Below are positions 63,044-64,000 of a stretch of 64,000 bases of DNA, in pieces (position 1 is the stretch's first letter; every line of letters begins with the position of its first letter). A model generated the notes under the pieces. The model saw nothing but the letters and a program-made list of their open reading frames with translations. It was not told the DNA's origin and ran no database searches. Location: NCBI GenBank assembly GCA_009843505.1, contig VYDI01000008.1, positions 62,001 through 126,000 of the forward strand, given 5' to 3'. This DNA is from Holophagales bacterium. Lineage in GTDB: Bacteria; Acidobacteriota; Thermoanaerobaculia; Multivoradales; Multivoraceae. Made by a program: the position numbers and the translations under genes.

Positions 63044-63267
63044 GACCGCCTCGACGCTCCCGGTTCCTGCCGCGCACTCGCGACGGCTGGATCGCGACAG
63101 TTGCCTTCGGGGCGGTCTTTCTGCTCGCGATGCCGCCGGTGTCCCACACGCTGCTGAACCGGGTCGAGCCGAGCGTCTTCGGCGTGCCGTTCCTGTACGT
63201 CGCACTGTTCGGCGTCTACGTGGCCCTGATCGCCGTGCTGATCTGGGCCTACCGCCGCGGCGTGTAG
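63040..63267 (+). CDS. DUF3311 small membrane protein, CTG start
   Basis: A 75-aa membrane protein. DGWIATVAFGAVFLLAMPPV and PFLYVALFGVYVALIAVLIWAYRR are two transmembrane helices flanking LLNRVEPSVFGVPFLY, the signature of DUF3311, a family found directly before sodium:solute symporter genes. No ATG, GTG or TTG precedes the first helix, so translation probably starts at CTG 63040, overlapping the TGA of the MBL gene as CTGA. The first ATG in frame (63169-63180 region) lies inside the first helix and would remove it. It is the likely small subunit of the transporter that follows 7 bp later. Confidence 0.78.
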   Translation: MRPPRRSRFLPRTRDGWIATVAFGAVFLLAMPPVSHTLLNRVEPSVFGVPFLYVALFGVYVALIAVLIWAYRRGV

Positions 63268-63274
63268 CGCCCAG

Positions 63275-64000
63275 ATGGAAACCTGGGTCGTCGCGACGAG
63301 CCTGATCAGCGTCTACCTGCTGATCACCCTGGGCGTGGCCGTCGTCGCCAACCGTCACATGACGGTGGACATGGAGGACTTCCTCCTGTGCGGCCGGCGC
63401 ACCGGCTTCATCGTCCTCTACTTGACCGTTGTCGCCACCTACCACTCGGCGTTCGCCTTCCTCGGCTCCGGAGGCTTCTTCTTCACCCACGGCATCGGAT
63501 TCTGGTCCGCCGGCGCCTGGACCCTCCTGGTCGGGGCCGCCACCTACGTCATCGGGACGCGCATCTGGGCGCTGGGCAAGGCGTTCGGCTACATCACGCC
63601 CGCCGATCTGCTGGCCGACTTCTACGAGTCGGAGGCGGTTCGCGCCGTGGTCGCCGTCGTGTCCGTCCTGTTCACGATCCTCTACATCCAGGTCCAGGCT
63701 CTCGCGCTGGGCTACATCATGGACGTGGCGACGGACGGCCGCGTGCCGTTCGAGTTGGGCGTGCTGATCATGCTGACGGTCGCCGTCGTCCACCTGATGG
63801 TCGGCGGCCTGCGCGCGGTCTACTGGACCGACGTGTTCCAGGGCGCCTGGATGTACGTCGCGATCTGGGCCGGGGCGCTCGTTCTCTCCTTCGAACTCTT
63901 CGGCGGCCCGGTCGAACTCTGGCAGCGGGTGACGAGCGAGCGGCCGGACATGCTGACCCTGCCCGGTCCCGAGGGCTTCTTCACGCCCGGCATGTGGGTC
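63275..64000 (+). CDS. Sodium:solute symporter family protein, cut by window end
   Basis: The first 242 codons of an SSF-family transporter; the frame is open to the right edge. Helices start at TSLISVYLLITLGVAVVANR, then DFLLCGRRTGFIVLYLTVVATYHSAFAFLGSGGFFFTHG (the SSF core), VGAATYVIGTRIWALGKAFGYITPADLLADFYES and VHLMVGGLRAVYWTDVFQGAWMY. It takes up a solute with sodium. The solute is unknown; the coupled MBL hydrolase and DUF3311 subunit are the only clues. The full gene would be about twice this length. Confidence 0.88.
   Translation, partial: METWVVATSLISVYLLITLGVAVVANRHMTVDMEDFLLCGRRTGFIVLYLTVVATYHSAFAFLGSGGFFFTHGIGFWSAGAWTLLVGAATYVIGTRIWALGKAFGYITPADLLADFYESEAVRAVVAVVSVLFTILYIQVQALALGYIMDVATDGRVPFELGVLIMLTVAVVHLMVGGLRAVYWTDVFQGAWMYVAIWAGALVLSFELFGGPVELWQRVTSERPDMLTLPGPEGFFTPGMWV

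Overview
This 64 kb window is high-GC, densely packed bacterial chromosome. I found no rRNA, tRNA, CRISPR array, transposase, integrase or phage gene. The gene content points to an Acidobacteriota bacterium, probably a free-living or host-associated heterotroph known from metagenomes. The signs are three proteins with the VWFA-related domain typical of Acidobacteria, an Oar-like TonB-dependent receptor with a carboxypeptidase-regulatory N-terminus, four CRTAC1-type FG-GAP/UnbV proteins, two sulfatase-fold/TPR fusions, and a DUF1552/DUF1592 pair. The taxonomic assignment is inference.

Layout. 1-11 kb is metabolic and degradative: two lipoproteins, an enoyl-CoA hydratase, a ChbG-like deacetylase, a PafA-like phosphatase coupled to a PhyH dioxygenase, an OCD/mu-crystallin family protein, oligopeptidase B and an acyl-CoA dehydrogenase. 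11-12.7 kb is a folate cassette with a FolP-FolB fusion overlapping folK. 12.7-22.8 kb is secreted-protein and protease country: a CRTAC1 protein, an active/inactive M16 pair, and two large paralogous metzincin proteases carrying duplicated C-terminal domains I do not recognise. 22.9-34.6 kb has a DUF3179 protein, a small secreted protein coupled to a sulfatase-fold/TPR lipoprotein, three VWA proteins and a transglutaminase-like/TPR lipoprotein. 35-41.4 kb has a TonB-dependent receptor behind a sigma54-like promoter, closed by a strong terminator, then a CNA-B/TPR protein coupled to a second sulfatase-fold/TPR lipoprotein. 41.4-52.3 kb is a six-gene minus-strand operon: SpeA-like decarboxylase, CRTAC1, TPR, CRTAC1, CRTAC1, TPR. 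52.3-64 kb returns to metabolism and secreted enzymes: glycerate kinase, enolase, a PQQ dehydrogenase, the DUF1552/DUF1592 pair, an S10 carboxypeptidase, an MBL hydrolase, and a DUF3311/sodium:solute symporter pair cut by the window edge.

Two genome-wide habits show repeatedly. First, eleven gene pairs overlap by four bases in an NTGA arrangement (ATGA, GTGA, TTGA, and twice CTGA), which implies translational coupling and, at 39215 and 63040, rare CTG start codons. Second, many first genes lack a Shine-Dalgarno sequence and instead have a TANNNT box exactly 6 nt (sometimes 8-9 nt) before the start codon, which predicts leaderless mRNAs. The most promising undescribed system is the six-gene CRTAC1/TPR/decarboxylase operon. 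The repeated domain on the tandem metzincins is second.
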